Source of the DNA: Candidatus Cacconaster merdequi
GTDB taxonomy: Bacteria > Bacteroidota > Bacteroidia > Bacteroidales > UBA932
DNA length: 60,340 bases
Direction of reading: 5' to 3'
Assembly: GCA_018064345.1 (NCBI GenBank)
Contig: JAGHVK010000021.1
Span: forward strand, 1 to 60,340
Shown: piece by piece, positions 19,027 through 27,071 of the stretch
Numbering within the stretch: the stretch's first letter is position 1
Layout: each line of letters starts with the position of its first letter
Position numbers and translations under genes: made by a program
The notes under the pieces: generated by a model
What the model was told of the DNA's origin: nothing
Databases searched by the model: none
What the model saw: only the letters and a program-made list of their open reading frames with translations

Positions 19027-20154
19027 ATGGAATGGCGCAAGTCGATTGCTAAATTACTCGTTCTCATCCTCTTCACAGGCCCGGCTGTCCTTGCACAGGA
19101 GAAGAAGCCTCTGCAAGAGGAGCAGATGGTCGAGTTCACGAAGAAGACACACGACTTCGGAGACGTTCTGATATCCGACGGCCAGCTATCGCATACATTC
19201 ACCTTCACGAACGTTTCAAAGGAGCCGATAGCGGTGACTCAGGTAATCTCTTCCTGCGGCTGCACTACGCCCGTATGGACCCGGGAGCCGATAATGCCGG
19301 GAAAAGAAGGGAAGATTCAGGTCACCTTCGCCAATGACCAGGGGCCATACCCTTTCGACAAGACCCTTACGGTTTACATTACAGGCGCAACCGCCACTTT
19401 GTCAAGGCCTGTCATCCTCCGCATCCGCGGCAATGCACACGACAGGAAGAAATCCCTCGCGGAACTTTACAAAGTGAGAGTGGGAGTCATTGGAATGAGA
19501 GAGGAACGTTTCTCCGCAGGATACATCGACCAGGGCAGTGCAAAGGCCGATGACACCCAGATTGCCAATCTCTCGAAACGCAGCGTGAAAGTGACGGCGG
19601 CCGGTTCCACTCCGGGACTCACAATCACTGTCTTTCCAAATCCGATTCCGCCGGAATCCACAGCAAAGCTTACATTTTCCATAGATACAAAGCAGACCGG
19701 CAAGAAACTGTGGGGCAGACAGTCGTTCTCCACCGGTTTCCTCCTCAACGGAAAGCGTGTCGAAGGAAAGGTGACGGTCGATGCTGTTATAAAGGACGAC
19801 TTCACCCACCTGACTGCGGAGCAGATCGACCGGGCGCCTGTCCCTGTAATAGACCAGAGCTACTTCGAATTCGGAGAGATTGACCAGGGCAAGGTGGTTA
19901 CGGCTGAATATTCCATTGAGAACAGAGGGAAAGACCCTCTGATTATCTATGCCGTGGATACCAAAGAGAAAGGAGTGTCAGTGGCTTCAAAGCTGCCTGT
20001 CACCATCCCCAGAGGCGCCGCAGTGAAAATGAGCATACGGTTCGACTCTTCAGAGCACGAAGGAGAAATGCTTGAAGTTCTTGCACTTACAACAAATTCA
20101 CCACAGAAACCGATTATTAACCTGTTCCTTACCGGGAACGTAATCAAACGATAA
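19027..20154 (+). CDS. DUF1573 domain protein, secreted
   Basis: A 375-residue exported protein. A signal peptide is visible (MEWRKSIAKLLVLILFTGPAVLAQ, cleavage after about residue 24). The first DUF1573 domain covers about residues 35-130, with HDFGDVLISDGQLSHTFTF and the cysteine pair in SSCGCTTPVW. A second related Ig-like domain near 275-375 starts at FEFGEIDQGKVVTAEYSIEN. DUF1573 is an immunoglobulin-like fold (related to ASH/MSP domains) common in Bacteroidota; the function is unknown. It precedes meaB by 5 bases, but no functional link is evident. Confidence 0.85.
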   Translation: MEWRKSIAKLLVLILFTGPAVLAQEKKPLQEEQMVEFTKKTHDFGDVLISDGQLSHTFTFTNVSKEPIAVTQVISSCGCTTPVWTREPIMPGKEGKIQVTFANDQGPYPFDKTLTVYITGATATLSRPVILRIRGNAHDRKKSLAELYKVRVGVIGMREERFSAGYIDQGSAKADDTQIANLSKRSVKVTAAGSTPGLTITVFPNPIPPESTAKLTFSIDTKQTGKKLWGRQSFSTGFLLNGKRVEGKVTVDAVIKDDFTHLTAEQIDRAPVPVIDQSYFEFGEIDQGKVVTAEYSIENRGKDPLIIYAVDTKEKGVSVASKLPVTIPRGAAVKMSIRFDSSEHEGEMLEVLALTTNSPQKPIINLFLTGNVIKR

Positions 20155-20159
20155 ACGAA

Positions 20160-21278
20160 ATGGATTCATCGCATCAGGGAGACTTTTTCCCGGACTATGA
20201 CAATAAAGACACGAAGCTTGTAATCAACGAAGGTGTGGAACAGCCGCCTATCGTCAATCCCTACATCAAGAAGGTATATAAGAAAAAGCCCGCACTCAAA
20301 AGCGTGGACGAGTATATGGAAGGTATCACAAACGGTGACACCACCATACTCAGCCAGGCGATTACGCTCGTAGAGAGTTATCTTCCCGAACACAGGGCAG
20401 TCGCCCAGCAGATAATACAGCGCTGCCAGACAATCTCCAACGGGAAAGAGACAATGCGAATCGGCATAACCGGAGTACCGGGAGCCGGCAAGAGCACCTT
20501 CATCGAGGCGTTCGGCTCATTCCTGACATCGAAGGGGCACAAGCTGGCTGTGCTTGCCATCGACCCAAGTTCGGAAAAGAGCAAAGGCTCCATTCTCGGT
20601 GACAAGACCCGTATGGAGACCCTCTGCAACGATCCAAATGCATTCATCCGCCCCAGCCCGTCAGCCGGGTCGCTCGGAGGCGTGGCACGCAAGACACGCG
20701 AGACCGTACTTCTCTGCGAGGCGGCCGGGTTCGATGTTGTCTTCATTGAGACAGTAGGTGTCGGCCAGAGCGAGACTGCCGTCCACTCTATGAGCGATTT
20801 CTTCCTGCTGCTTATGCTCTCCGGCGCCGGTGACGACCTCCAAGGCATAAAGAGAGGCATTATGGAGATGTCCGACCTGATAGCAATCACCAAGGCCGAC
20901 GGAAGCAACATTGACAAGTCCAATATGGCCAAGGCATTGTACGCCAATGCTCTTCACCTCTTCCCGCCTACCGAGTCAGGATGGGTGCCTACCGCCCTCA
21001 CATCCTCTGCTGTGACAAAGGAAGGCCTTCCCGAGATACTCAAGAAAATCGAGGACTATTTCGAGCTCGTCAAAGGCAACGGATATTACAGGAAGAAACG
21101 CCGCGAACAGGCCCGCTACTGGATGTATGAAAGCATCAACGAAAGCCTGAAGAACATGTTCTACGAGAATCCAGTAATCGACAGACTTCTACCGGATTAT
21201 GAGCAGGCAGTCCTTTCCGGCAACCTTGAATCGTTCAGTGCGGCAGCCGAACTGATAGAGAAATACGGAGGCAAATAG
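20160..21278 (+). CDS. meaB: Methylmalonyl-CoA mutase-associated GTPase
   Basis: G3E-family P-loop GTPase (ArgK/MeaB) that protects and loads B12 onto methylmalonyl-CoA mutase. Motifs: Walker A GVPGAGKSTFIEAFG (about residues 105-119), LAIDPSSEKSKGSILGDKTRM, FIETVGVGQSE and the base-recognition ITKADGSN (TKAD). The length of 372 residues is typical. The mutase subunits mutA and mutB are not in the window, although they often adjoin this gene. A terminator hairpin overlaps its stop codon. Confidence 0.94.
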   Translation: MDSSHQGDFFPDYDNKDTKLVINEGVEQPPIVNPYIKKVYKKKPALKSVDEYMEGITNGDTTILSQAITLVESYLPEHRAVAQQIIQRCQTISNGKETMRIGITGVPGAGKSTFIEAFGSFLTSKGHKLAVLAIDPSSEKSKGSILGDKTRMETLCNDPNAFIRPSPSAGSLGGVARKTRETVLLCEAAGFDVVFIETVGVGQSETAVHSMSDFFLLLMLSGAGDDLQGIKRGIMEMSDLIAITKADGSNIDKSNMAKALYANALHLFPPTESGWVPTALTSSAVTKEGLPEILKKIEDYFELVKGNGYYRKKRREQARYWMYESINESLKNMFYENPVIDRLLPDYEQAVLSGNLESFSAAAELIEKYGGK

Positions 21279-21313
21279 CTCCCGCACGTTCAAGGGAACG
21301 GGTGGCTATTTTT
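21275..21313 (+). terminator. Terminator of meaB
   Basis: ATAGC at 21275-21279 pairs with GCTAT at 21305-21309, with inner CCCG/CGGG, and five T follow. The stem includes the meaB stop codon. The last bases also form TATTTTTG (21307-21314), a possible -7 element for the recombinase gene. Confidence 0.65.
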
Positions 21314-21314
21314 G
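21307..21314 (+). promoter_or_regulatory. Possible -7 element of the recombinase gene
   Basis: TATTTTTG overlapping the T run of the meaB terminator, 35 bases before the ATG at 21350. No TTG is seen at the -33 position, so this is weak. Confidence 0.3.
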
Positions 21315-21319
21315 TATAT

Positions 21320-21348
21320 TCCCTGTGTAACAATAAAAAACACAGGGA
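21320..21348 (+). repeat. 9-base inverted repeat directly before the recombinase start
   Basis: TCCCTGTGT at 21320-21328 and ACACAGGGA at 21340-21348 with an 11-base A-rich spacer. The right arm ends one base before the ATG at 21350. It may be an mRNA hairpin that hides the start codon, an operator, or a recombination site. Confidence 0.7.
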
Positions 21349-21349
21349 T

Positions 21350-22270
21350 ATGAATAACAAAGAGAAACATCCTCAAATCAGCGTCTCCGCCCTTCTTGCC
21401 CACAAGGTGGAGTCCAATCTGAAACAGGGCAGAATAAATTCATACTACAGGTACAGAAGTGCCCTGAGAGCCTTTGAACGCCACACCGACTGTTCAATCC
21501 CGGCCATAGAGGTTTCAAAAGGATGGCTCGAAAGGTGCGAGAGATCTTTCCGGGAGCAACCTCTCTCCTACACCACCATCCGCATCTATATGAACGCCTT
21601 GAAAGCCGCTCTCCGTGACCGGTACCCGGAAAGAAAGCTTCCGTTCGGCAGGGACCGGTATGAGATTCCTGTAGCCGCCACCCGGAAACTCGCATTGACG
21701 AAGGGCCAGGTGCAGAGGATTGCAGAGTATCGGGGGACACACAAGGAGGAGCTGTACCGGGATCTGTGGCTCTTCTCCTACCTGTGTAACGGAATCAATT
21801 TCAGGGATATGCTGTTCCTCAAGAAGTCTGATGTCAGAGATGGGGAAATCTGCTTCACAAGATGCAAGACAAGGCACAGGAGCAATCAGCAACGTATCGT
21901 ACGTGCAGCTGTCACGCCTCAAATGAGAGCGATAATGGAAAGATACTGCAGTTATGGAAGCTCCTACGGAGACGGATTCATCTTTCCTTTCGCAAAGAGA
22001 GGGATGAGCATCGTGGAGCAGACATATCTTACACGGAGAATCATACGGCTCTGCAACCTTAGCCTGCACAATATCGCCGGGAAGGCCGGAGTGCCGCAGT
22101 TCACGACCTATTCTGCAAGGCATTCTTTCGCAACGGTGCTTCAGCGCAGCGGAGTAAGCATCGAATACATCTCCGAATCCCTCGGCCATTCGTCGCTTGA
22201 GATGACAAGGACATATCTTGCCGGTTTCGACACGCGGACACGGATGCGCAATGCAAGAAAACTATTGTAG
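21350..22270 (+). CDS. Tyrosine recombinase (orphan integrase)
   Basis: A 306-residue site-specific recombinase of the phage-integrase family. An N-terminal SAM-like DNA-binding domain (about residues 10-95, YYRYRSALRAFERHTDCSI) precedes the catalytic domain (about 110-306). Catalytic residues of the second box are seen in TTYSARHSFATVL, LGHSSLEMT and the tyrosine in TRTYLAGF. In the first box the motif is LCNGINFRDMLFL, a form common in Bacteroidota in which asparagine stands where many integrases have arginine. The ATG at 21350 is chosen because it follows the leader repeat. No mobile element surrounds it; it is convergent with the ABC exporter gene at 2 bases. Relatives act as integrases or as DNA invertases. 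Confidence 0.88.
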   Translation: MNNKEKHPQISVSALLAHKVESNLKQGRINSYYRYRSALRAFERHTDCSIPAIEVSKGWLERCERSFREQPLSYTTIRIYMNALKAALRDRYPERKLPFGRDRYEIPVAATRKLALTKGQVQRIAEYRGTHKEELYRDLWLFSYLCNGINFRDMLFLKKSDVRDGEICFTRCKTRHRSNQQRIVRAAVTPQMRAIMERYCSYGSSYGDGFIFPFAKRGMSIVEQTYLTRRIIRLCNLSLHNIAGKAGVPQFTTYSARHSFATVLQRSGVSIEYISESLGHSSLEMTRTYLAGFDTRTRMRNARKLL

Positions 22271-22272
22271 TA

Positions 22273-23871
22273 TTACATAGTCAGAACCTCATCCGCGTAT
22301 GATATGACTCTTTCGCGGTGGGATATGAAGATAATGGTTTTCCGTCCGTGATACTCTCTTACGAGGTTGGAAAGGAAAATATCCTCAGTAACTCCGTCGA
22401 GGGCAGAAGTAGCCTCGTCCAGGATGAGAATGGTGCCGGAGTGCAGCAGGGCCCGTGCAATCGATATACGTTGTGCCTGACCTTCGCTCAGCCCGGTGCC
22501 TGTCTCACCACATCTGGTGTCAAGACCGTCAGGCAGGTCAAAGACAAAATCAGCAGCTGCCGTATGAAGCACTTCACGCATACGTTCTTCTGTCACATCG
22601 CTGCAAGCCAGCAAGAGGTTCTCACGAATAGTACCGCTCATAAGGGTATTTCCCTGAGGCACATACATATAATTGCATATTCCGGGGACAGACAGCTTCC
22701 CGCTCTGAGGTTTCAGAAGGCCCATAGCAATCCTGGCCAGAGTACTTTTCCCTCTTCCGGTAGGGCCCATCACCACAGTCAGGGCACCGGCAGGAAATGT
22801 ATGTGAAAAGTTATTCAGCACAGGCGGTGCTTCCTGAGAGTATGAGAAAGTAATGCCGTCGAAGACAAGGTCAGGAGCACTGTCAAGCAGTTCTCCTTCC
22901 GGAATCGGTGAAGCCGACAGGCTCACCAGATCGGCAAGCCTCTCTTCCGAGGTCAGGGCCTGGATGATGGCCGGAACGTGGCCTCCGAGATTTGCGATAG
23001 GCCGCTGCACTTGTCCCACAAGCTGCAGGAAGGCCGTCATCATACCGTAAGTCACGACTCCGTCACGTATACCGTATATTCCCCAAAGGAAAGCCGCCGT
23101 ATATCCGGCCATGAACCCTACTCCCATGAAGGCTCTGGCTACGGCATTGTAATTCATCCTCGATATGGTAAGCCGTCTGATGTCATCCTGAATGGATTTG
23201 AACTTTTCAAGGACGCGCTCGACACCGATGAGGGTGATGACCAGGACTCTGTTCTGAAGATTCTCCTGAATGTGCTGCTGGCTTCGGCTGTCAAGTTCAC
23301 GGATCTTCTCGGTTAGACGGCGCATTGTCTTGTAGAACAGTTTCGAACCCAGGACGGCCACTATCATAAGGACAACGAGAAGTCCGAGAAGATTCGGAGC
23401 CATCGAGACAAGGAAAATCGAAGCGCCTATCAGCTGGCAGACAGTGATCACGATGTCGGGGATGCGGGTGCATACGAGATCCACCATCACACGGATATCT
23501 TCCTGGATACGGTTCAGGACATCTGCGCTATGATATGTTTCACGTCCGTTCCATGCGCTTTTCAGCACGTGGGAGAAGATGTTGTACCGCAGTGCATTCT
23601 TCGTCTGGACAATGTTGTAGCTCTCCCAATATGAAGCTGCAAGGCTGCCTATTATCTGCAGCGCAACGATACCTGCCATCAGTGCGACATAAAGGTTGAG
23701 AGGTTTGTCGAGAGTGCCCGTGGCGATATCGACGAGACATTTGCTCACCCACACGAACAACAATGATGCGGCTATCCTCACGAAACCTATCGCGATACTC
23801 ACCACATTGCGCTTCCATACAGGACGTGCAAAGATCAGAACCCCCTTTATGCTGCTTTTGAAATCTTTCAT
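22273..23871 (-). CDS. ABC exporter, fused membrane and ATPase domains
   Basis: A 532-residue half-transporter of the type I exporter class. The membrane domain, with about six helices, covers residues 20-310. The ATPase domain has Walker A VVMGPTGRGKSTLARIA (about residues 365-380), Q-loop near YVPQGNTLMSG, a signature LSEGQAQRI (glutamate in place of the second glycine of LSGGQ) and Walker B TILILDEATSALD. There is no N-terminal C39 peptidase. It is the last gene of the kinase-peptidase-PqqD cassette, 9 bases after the PqqD gene. The likely role is export of the cassette's peptide product, inferred from context. Confidence 0.9.
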   Translation of the reverse strand: MKDFKSSIKGVLIFARPVWKRNVVSIAIGFVRIAASLLFVWVSKCLVDIATGTLDKPLNLYVALMAGIVALQIIGSLAASYWESYNIVQTKNALRYNIFSHVLKSAWNGRETYHSADVLNRIQEDIRVMVDLVCTRIPDIVITVCQLIGASIFLVSMAPNLLGLLVVLMIVAVLGSKLFYKTMRRLTEKIRELDSRSQQHIQENLQNRVLVITLIGVERVLEKFKSIQDDIRRLTISRMNYNAVARAFMGVGFMAGYTAAFLWGIYGIRDGVVTYGMMTAFLQLVGQVQRPIANLGGHVPAIIQALTSEERLADLVSLSASPIPEGELLDSAPDLVFDGITFSYSQEAPPVLNNFSHTFPAGALTVVMGPTGRGKSTLARIAMGLLKPQSGKLSVPGICNYMYVPQGNTLMSGTIRENLLLACSDVTEERMREVLHTAAADFVFDLPDGLDTRCGETGTGLSEGQAQRISIARALLHSGTILILDEATSALDGVTEDIFLSNLVREYHGRKTIIFISHRERVISYADEVLTM

Positions 23872-23880
23872 CAGATGGAG

Positions 23881-24150
23881 TTACTCTTCAACTATTCCCG
23901 CTTCAATCCAGGACTTGGCTACCTTTGCAGCATCTTGGGCAGCCACCTCTTCGGAGACGTCGTACTCTTCAAGGAGAAGGGATTTGAGCTTCTCAACATC
24001 AAACTCCTGCCCCTCCACGCTGCGCCACAGGTATGCAGCGCTCCCGTTCAGGACTATCATCTTATTGAAATTCACGAGCTTGATTCCTTCGCCCACGATT
24101 ATGTACTCACGGCCAAGCTGCCGCATCTTAAAGCCTTCTATCTGTTTCAT
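23881..24150 (-). CDS. PqqD-like peptide-binding protein
   Basis: An 89-residue protein of the PqqD family (the fold of the RiPP recognition element). It shows the winged-helix pattern: FKMRQLGREYIIVGEG, INFNK-like strand LVNFNKMIVLNGSAAYLW, then helix-rich KLKSLLLEEYDVSEEVAAQDAAKVAKSWIEAGIVEE. Proteins of this family bind leader peptides and present them to modifying enzymes in PQQ, lasso peptide and sactipeptide pathways. It sits between the S26-type peptidase (1 base) and the ABC exporter (9 bases), which points to handling of a ribosomal peptide. No precursor gene is seen. Confidence 0.82.
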   Translation of the reverse strand: MKQIEGFKMRQLGREYIIVGEGIKLVNFNKMIVLNGSAAYLWRSVEGQEFDVEKLKSLLLEEYDVSEEVAAQDAAKVAKSWIEAGIVEE

Positions 24151-24151
24151 A

Positions 24152-24613
24152 TTATCTAAAGATTCTTTTCAAGATTGAAAGTGCCCTGCGAACCTTGCGG
24201 TCGAACCACAGAATATAGGGCCTCAAAGGAAGCATTTTCCTCCACAACCTCGCCTTCGGCACGGACACCTCACGGCCCGAAGGCCTCACAATGGCGACCA
24301 CCGTTCCCAGCACATTCTTCCTCAAGCATCTTTCGTGTCCCCTGCAATTGCCGTCACCCATAAGTTCAAGTTTGTCCCCATCCACTGATACAACACGATG
24401 AAGGACATAATGGGCTGGTGCTATTTCGGCAAGGACCACGTCGCTGACTTTAATCTGGTCCATCGGGAACTTCTTCAGACGGACACTGTCCTTCTCACCG
24501 TGGATGAAAGGGAGCATACTGCATCCTTTTGTCATCAGGACGACTTCGATATCTTCTGAAAGAAGACGTCCGACTTCCGAAAGAAGTATCTCGTTTGGTA
24601 TTACTTTTTGCAT
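24152..24613 (-). CDS. S26-type (signal peptidase-like) serine protease
   Basis: A 153-residue S24/S26-fold peptidase. The catalytic serine is in KGCSMLPFI (SMxP), the likely general base histidine in YVLHRVVSVDGD, and the acidic position in LMGDGNC. This Ser-His-Asp set matches the Sec11/SipW branch (S26B), not the Ser-Lys bacterial LepB type. No clear N-terminal membrane anchor is present; a hydrophobic or basic stretch lies near the C-terminus. The ATG at 24613 overlaps the kinase gene by 13 bases; an ATG at 24628 is the alternative. In this cassette it may remove a leader peptide (inference). Confidence 0.8.
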   Translation of the reverse strand: MQKVIPNEILLSEVGRLLSEDIEVVLMTKGCSMLPFIHGEKDSVRLKKFPMDQIKVSDVVLAEIAPAHYVLHRVVSVDGDKLELMGDGNCRGHERCLRKNVLGTVVAIVRPSGREVSVPKARLWRKMLPLRPYILWFDRKVRRALSILKRIFR

Positions 24614-25494
24614 ACTTCTGAGTAACATGTGAATGCCGCTTCTGCATCCGGACGGCAGTCAAGCACGTAGCAAGGCACCTGCAAAGCGAGGGACGCTATG
24701 GAGGCGTGAAGCCCGTCAGCCATTGATGCTATTGGTTTGAAGCCTGAGGATGAGGAAGATACGGAAGCGTATGCTTCAGCGGCACTCAGACGTGATATTT
24801 TATTTTCGGAGCATCTGCGAATGCGGACCAATGCTCCGAGTTCAGCACTCTGATTCTTGTAACAAGGGGTCTTTCCACTCCAAGGCGAGCCGAACACACG
24901 GATATCCCCATCCGGCATTATCCTGACAATTGGATTGTCGTCGTTCAGAAGTTGTGCTCCTTCAATGTTTTCAAGCCACATCCGGCTGTGTGTGCTCTTG
25001 CCCGTACCGCTCCTGGCAAGGAACATATAGGCACGGCCGTCCTTCATCGTGACTGAAGAGTGCATCTCCAGAGTACCGAGAGGAGCGCTGCAGAACGCAT
25101 ACTGAAGCATCGCAGAGTTGTCGATTGCAAAGCGAGCGAAACGCAAATCCATAACATTCAGCACACCGCTCGAGAAATCATCCGGCATCTGCAACGATGC
25201 AATCGGGGCCATGTTTCCGAATGGCGCCATCTCAGCCAGCCAGCCCTTGTCGGGACTGTGGTAAAGGTCGAGGCTTGGCTCCTCAGGCTCCAGTTCCACG
25301 GCATAGACGGCTTCGTACCCTTCGTGACTTACCTCCTTGCAGGCCTCACCTCCGAAATAGAGAGAAAAGAGCTGTCCGTCACCGCAATCTGTCACTTCGA
25401 ATGGAGCGTAATTGGTCAGGCTTTTCCACACTGTGCAATCTTCAGGCATACTGATTGTGAAAAGGTGACCTGCTACTATGTATTTTCGATTCAT
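24601..25494 (-). CDS. HPr kinase-like protein
   Basis: A 297-residue protein whose C-terminal half has the HPr kinase/phosphorylase C-domain pattern: P-loop LARSGTGKSTHSRMWLEN (about residues 165-182), QLLNDDNPIVRI (about 187-198) and the GSPWSGKTPCY loop (about 205-215). The N-terminal half is not the HprK N-domain, and no HPr or PTS genes are near. Stand-alone kinases of this type occur in RiPP clusters, including lasso peptide clusters where they phosphorylate the precursor. That assignment here rests on the linked PqqD, peptidase and exporter genes. It is the first gene of the cassette, with a promoter that touches the start codon. Confidence 0.82.
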   Translation of the reverse strand: MNRKYIVAGHLFTISMPEDCTVWKSLTNYAPFEVTDCGDGQLFSLYFGGEACKEVSHEGYEAVYAVELEPEEPSLDLYHSPDKGWLAEMAPFGNMAPIASLQMPDDFSSGVLNVMDLRFARFAIDNSAMLQYAFCSAPLGTLEMHSSVTMKDGRAYMFLARSGTGKSTHSRMWLENIEGAQLLNDDNPIVRIMPDGDIRVFGSPWSGKTPCYKNQSAELGALVRIRRCSENKISRLSAAEAYASVSSSSSGFKPIASMADGLHASIASLALQVPCYVLDCRPDAEAAFTCYSEVCKK

Positions 25495-25498
25495 TCTG

Positions 25499-25506
25499 CA
25501 AATATA
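25499..25506 (-). promoter_or_regulatory. -7 element of the kinase-peptidase-PqqD-ABC cassette
   Basis: TATATTTG on the minus strand, followed by only 4 bases and then the ATG at 25494. Transcription would start at or next to the ATG, giving a leaderless mRNA. Confidence 0.55.
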
Positions 25507-25540
25507 GGAAAGATGTTTGGAAACCGCCGCTAATTCTCAG

Positions 25541-25560
25541 CCTGTTTTGAGATTGTTCCT
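25541..25560 (+). repeat. Dispersed TGTTTTGA motif, diverged copy 2
   Basis: CCTGTTTTGAGATTGTTCC in the short gap between psd and the kinase cassette; it matches the other copies with two changes (GAGATTG in place of GAAATGG). Confidence 0.4.
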
Positions 25561-25564
25561 GCCG

Positions 25565-26221
25565 TCACTTCAGCAAGGCAATCACGGATTCCTGAGCGTG
25601 AAGGATGTCGCCTACGGCAACCTTTACTTCAGATGTCAGGGGCAGATATATGTCAATCCGTGAGCCGAACTTTATTATTCCGCACTGCGCACCCGCAACG
25701 ACCTTCAAGCCTTTCTTCGCATAGCATACGATACGTCTGGCAAAACCTCCTGCAAGCTGCTTGAAGAACACGTCCTGCCCGGAAGCTGTTCTGATTGAGA
25801 CACAAGTATGTTCGTTCTCTTCGGAAGCCTTCGGTTTGAAAGCGAGGAAATGCTTGCCCGGATGGTACATTGAATAAGTGACTTCACCTGTGACAGGCCA
25901 GAAGTTGGCGTGATAGTCCCAGAAGTCCATATAGACGGAAATCAACGTACACTCCTTCTTGAGCCACTCTTTCTCGACGGCTTTGCCTATAAAGACCACC
26001 TTGCCGTCCGAAACCGACGAGACGGCGCTGTCGCTGCCATTCCGCTCGCGGTCCGGCACCATGTGGAAAAGAGTCTGCCAACGGCAAACCCACAGGATTC
26101 CGACAAGAAGAGGCCAGTCAATCCACCATATCCTGACATACCTGAACAGTATGAACAGAGCAATGGCGGAAAGCGCATACACCAGAATTACAGTCCCATA
26201 GGAATTACGGTCGAGCTTCAT
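25565..26221 (-). CDS. psd: Phosphatidylserine decarboxylase proenzyme
   Basis: Makes phosphatidylethanolamine from phosphatidylserine in the inner membrane. The protein is 218 residues, as in the short bacterial type. N-terminal hydrophobic segments lie near residues 8-26 and 31-45. The self-cleavage site that creates the pyruvoyl group is seen near the C-terminus as IKFGSRIDIYLP, with cleavage expected between glycine and serine. YHANFWPVTGEVTYSMYHPGKH is also family-typical. It follows cdsA by 4 bases, so two successive lipid enzymes are in one unit; a phosphatidylserine synthase gene is not in the window. Confidence 0.92.
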   Translation of the reverse strand: MKLDRNSYGTVILVYALSAIALFILFRYVRIWWIDWPLLVGILWVCRWQTLFHMVPDRERNGSDSAVSSVSDGKVVFIGKAVEKEWLKKECTLISVYMDFWDYHANFWPVTGEVTYSMYHPGKHFLAFKPKASEENEHTCVSIRTASGQDVFFKQLAGGFARRIVCYAKKGLKVVAGAQCGIIKFGSRIDIYLPLTSEVKVAVGDILHAQESVIALLK

Positions 26222-26225
26222 ATCT

Positions 26226-27071
26226 TTATTGGAGGAAAGAAGTCAGTTCAATATATGCTGCGGCGGCAGGCAGGGCGAAAAGTGCGGCATCGAACCTGTC
26301 AAGCATTCCGCCGTGTCCCGGAAGCATATTTCCGGAATCCTTCACCCCCGCACGGCGCTTGAGCAGGGACTCGAAAAGGTCGCCGAATATTCCGGCGACA
26401 GAAACCGTAAAAGCAAGGATGAGCCAGTGGGCAAGAGAAGTACCGGGCATCAGCAGCCATCTTTCCAGTACGGCTACAGCCATCGATGTCAGCACCCCGC
26501 CGACCGCTCCGATCCAGGATTTCTTGGGCGAGAGGGACGGAAACAGTTTCCTGCTGCCTTCCTTCTGTCCGAATGACATTCCGTACGCGTATGCACCTAT
26601 ATCGTTGGCCCATACCAGAATGAATATGGCAAGCAGCAGCATTCCGTTGAACGGGCCGTTCCCATCAAATGCAATCCACAGAGAGGAAGAGACAGGAACC
26701 GCCAAATACAGCAAAGGGAAGAACAGAGCAGTGTCGCAATTGTACTTTTCCGTGCAATCGAAAAGCATATATATCATCGCCAGAAAGGCCGGCAAAAATG
26801 CAAGAGCCACAAAAGACGGACGTAACCCGCATTGTCTTGTGCAGAAAAGCAGCACAAACAGGGATACCACGGACAATATCACGCAGAATCTCTCCTTTGC
26901 ATACTTCCCTGCAGGAATGGCAAGATTGAAGTATTCGATGCACAATGCCGTGGAAATCAGAGAGAAAAGCACAGCATAGGCTAGTGGCCAAATAAAACCT
27001 ACCACCATTACGGCAGCAAAAACGACAGCCGTCAAGGTACGTATTGCAAGAGCCTTCCCCGCCATGATCAA
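26226..27071 (-). CDS. cdsA: Phosphatidate cytidylyltransferase
   Basis: Integral membrane enzyme making CDP-diacylglycerol from phosphatidic acid and CTP. It has about seven hydrophobic segments over 281 residues. The C-terminal family signature is complete: SWIGAVGG, then GDLFESLLKRRAGVKDSGNMLPGHGGMLDR (near residues 215-260), with KDSG, PGHGG and DRFD. The ATG at 27071 overlaps the ftsH stop as ATGA; an ATG two codons later is also possible. It supplies the precursor for the route to phosphatidylserine used by the next gene, psd. Confidence 0.94.
   Translation of the reverse strand: MIMAGKALAIRTLTAVVFAAVMVVGFIWPLAYAVLFSLISTALCIEYFNLAIPAGKYAKERFCVILSVVSLFVLLFCTRQCGLRPSFVALAFLPAFLAMIYMLFDCTEKYNCDTALFFPLLYLAVPVSSSLWIAFDGNGPFNGMLLLAIFILVWANDIGAYAYGMSFGQKEGSRKLFPSLSPKKSWIGAVGGVLTSMAVAVLERWLLMPGTSLAHWLILAFTVSVAGIFGDLFESLLKRRAGVKDSGNMLPGHGGMLDRFDAALFALPAAAAYIELTSFLQ

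Noticed and set aside
21350-22270. Boundary of an integrated phage or conjugative element
   Set aside because: The genes on both sides lack phage or transfer functions, and no att-type direct repeats were seen; the recombinase is treated as an orphan.
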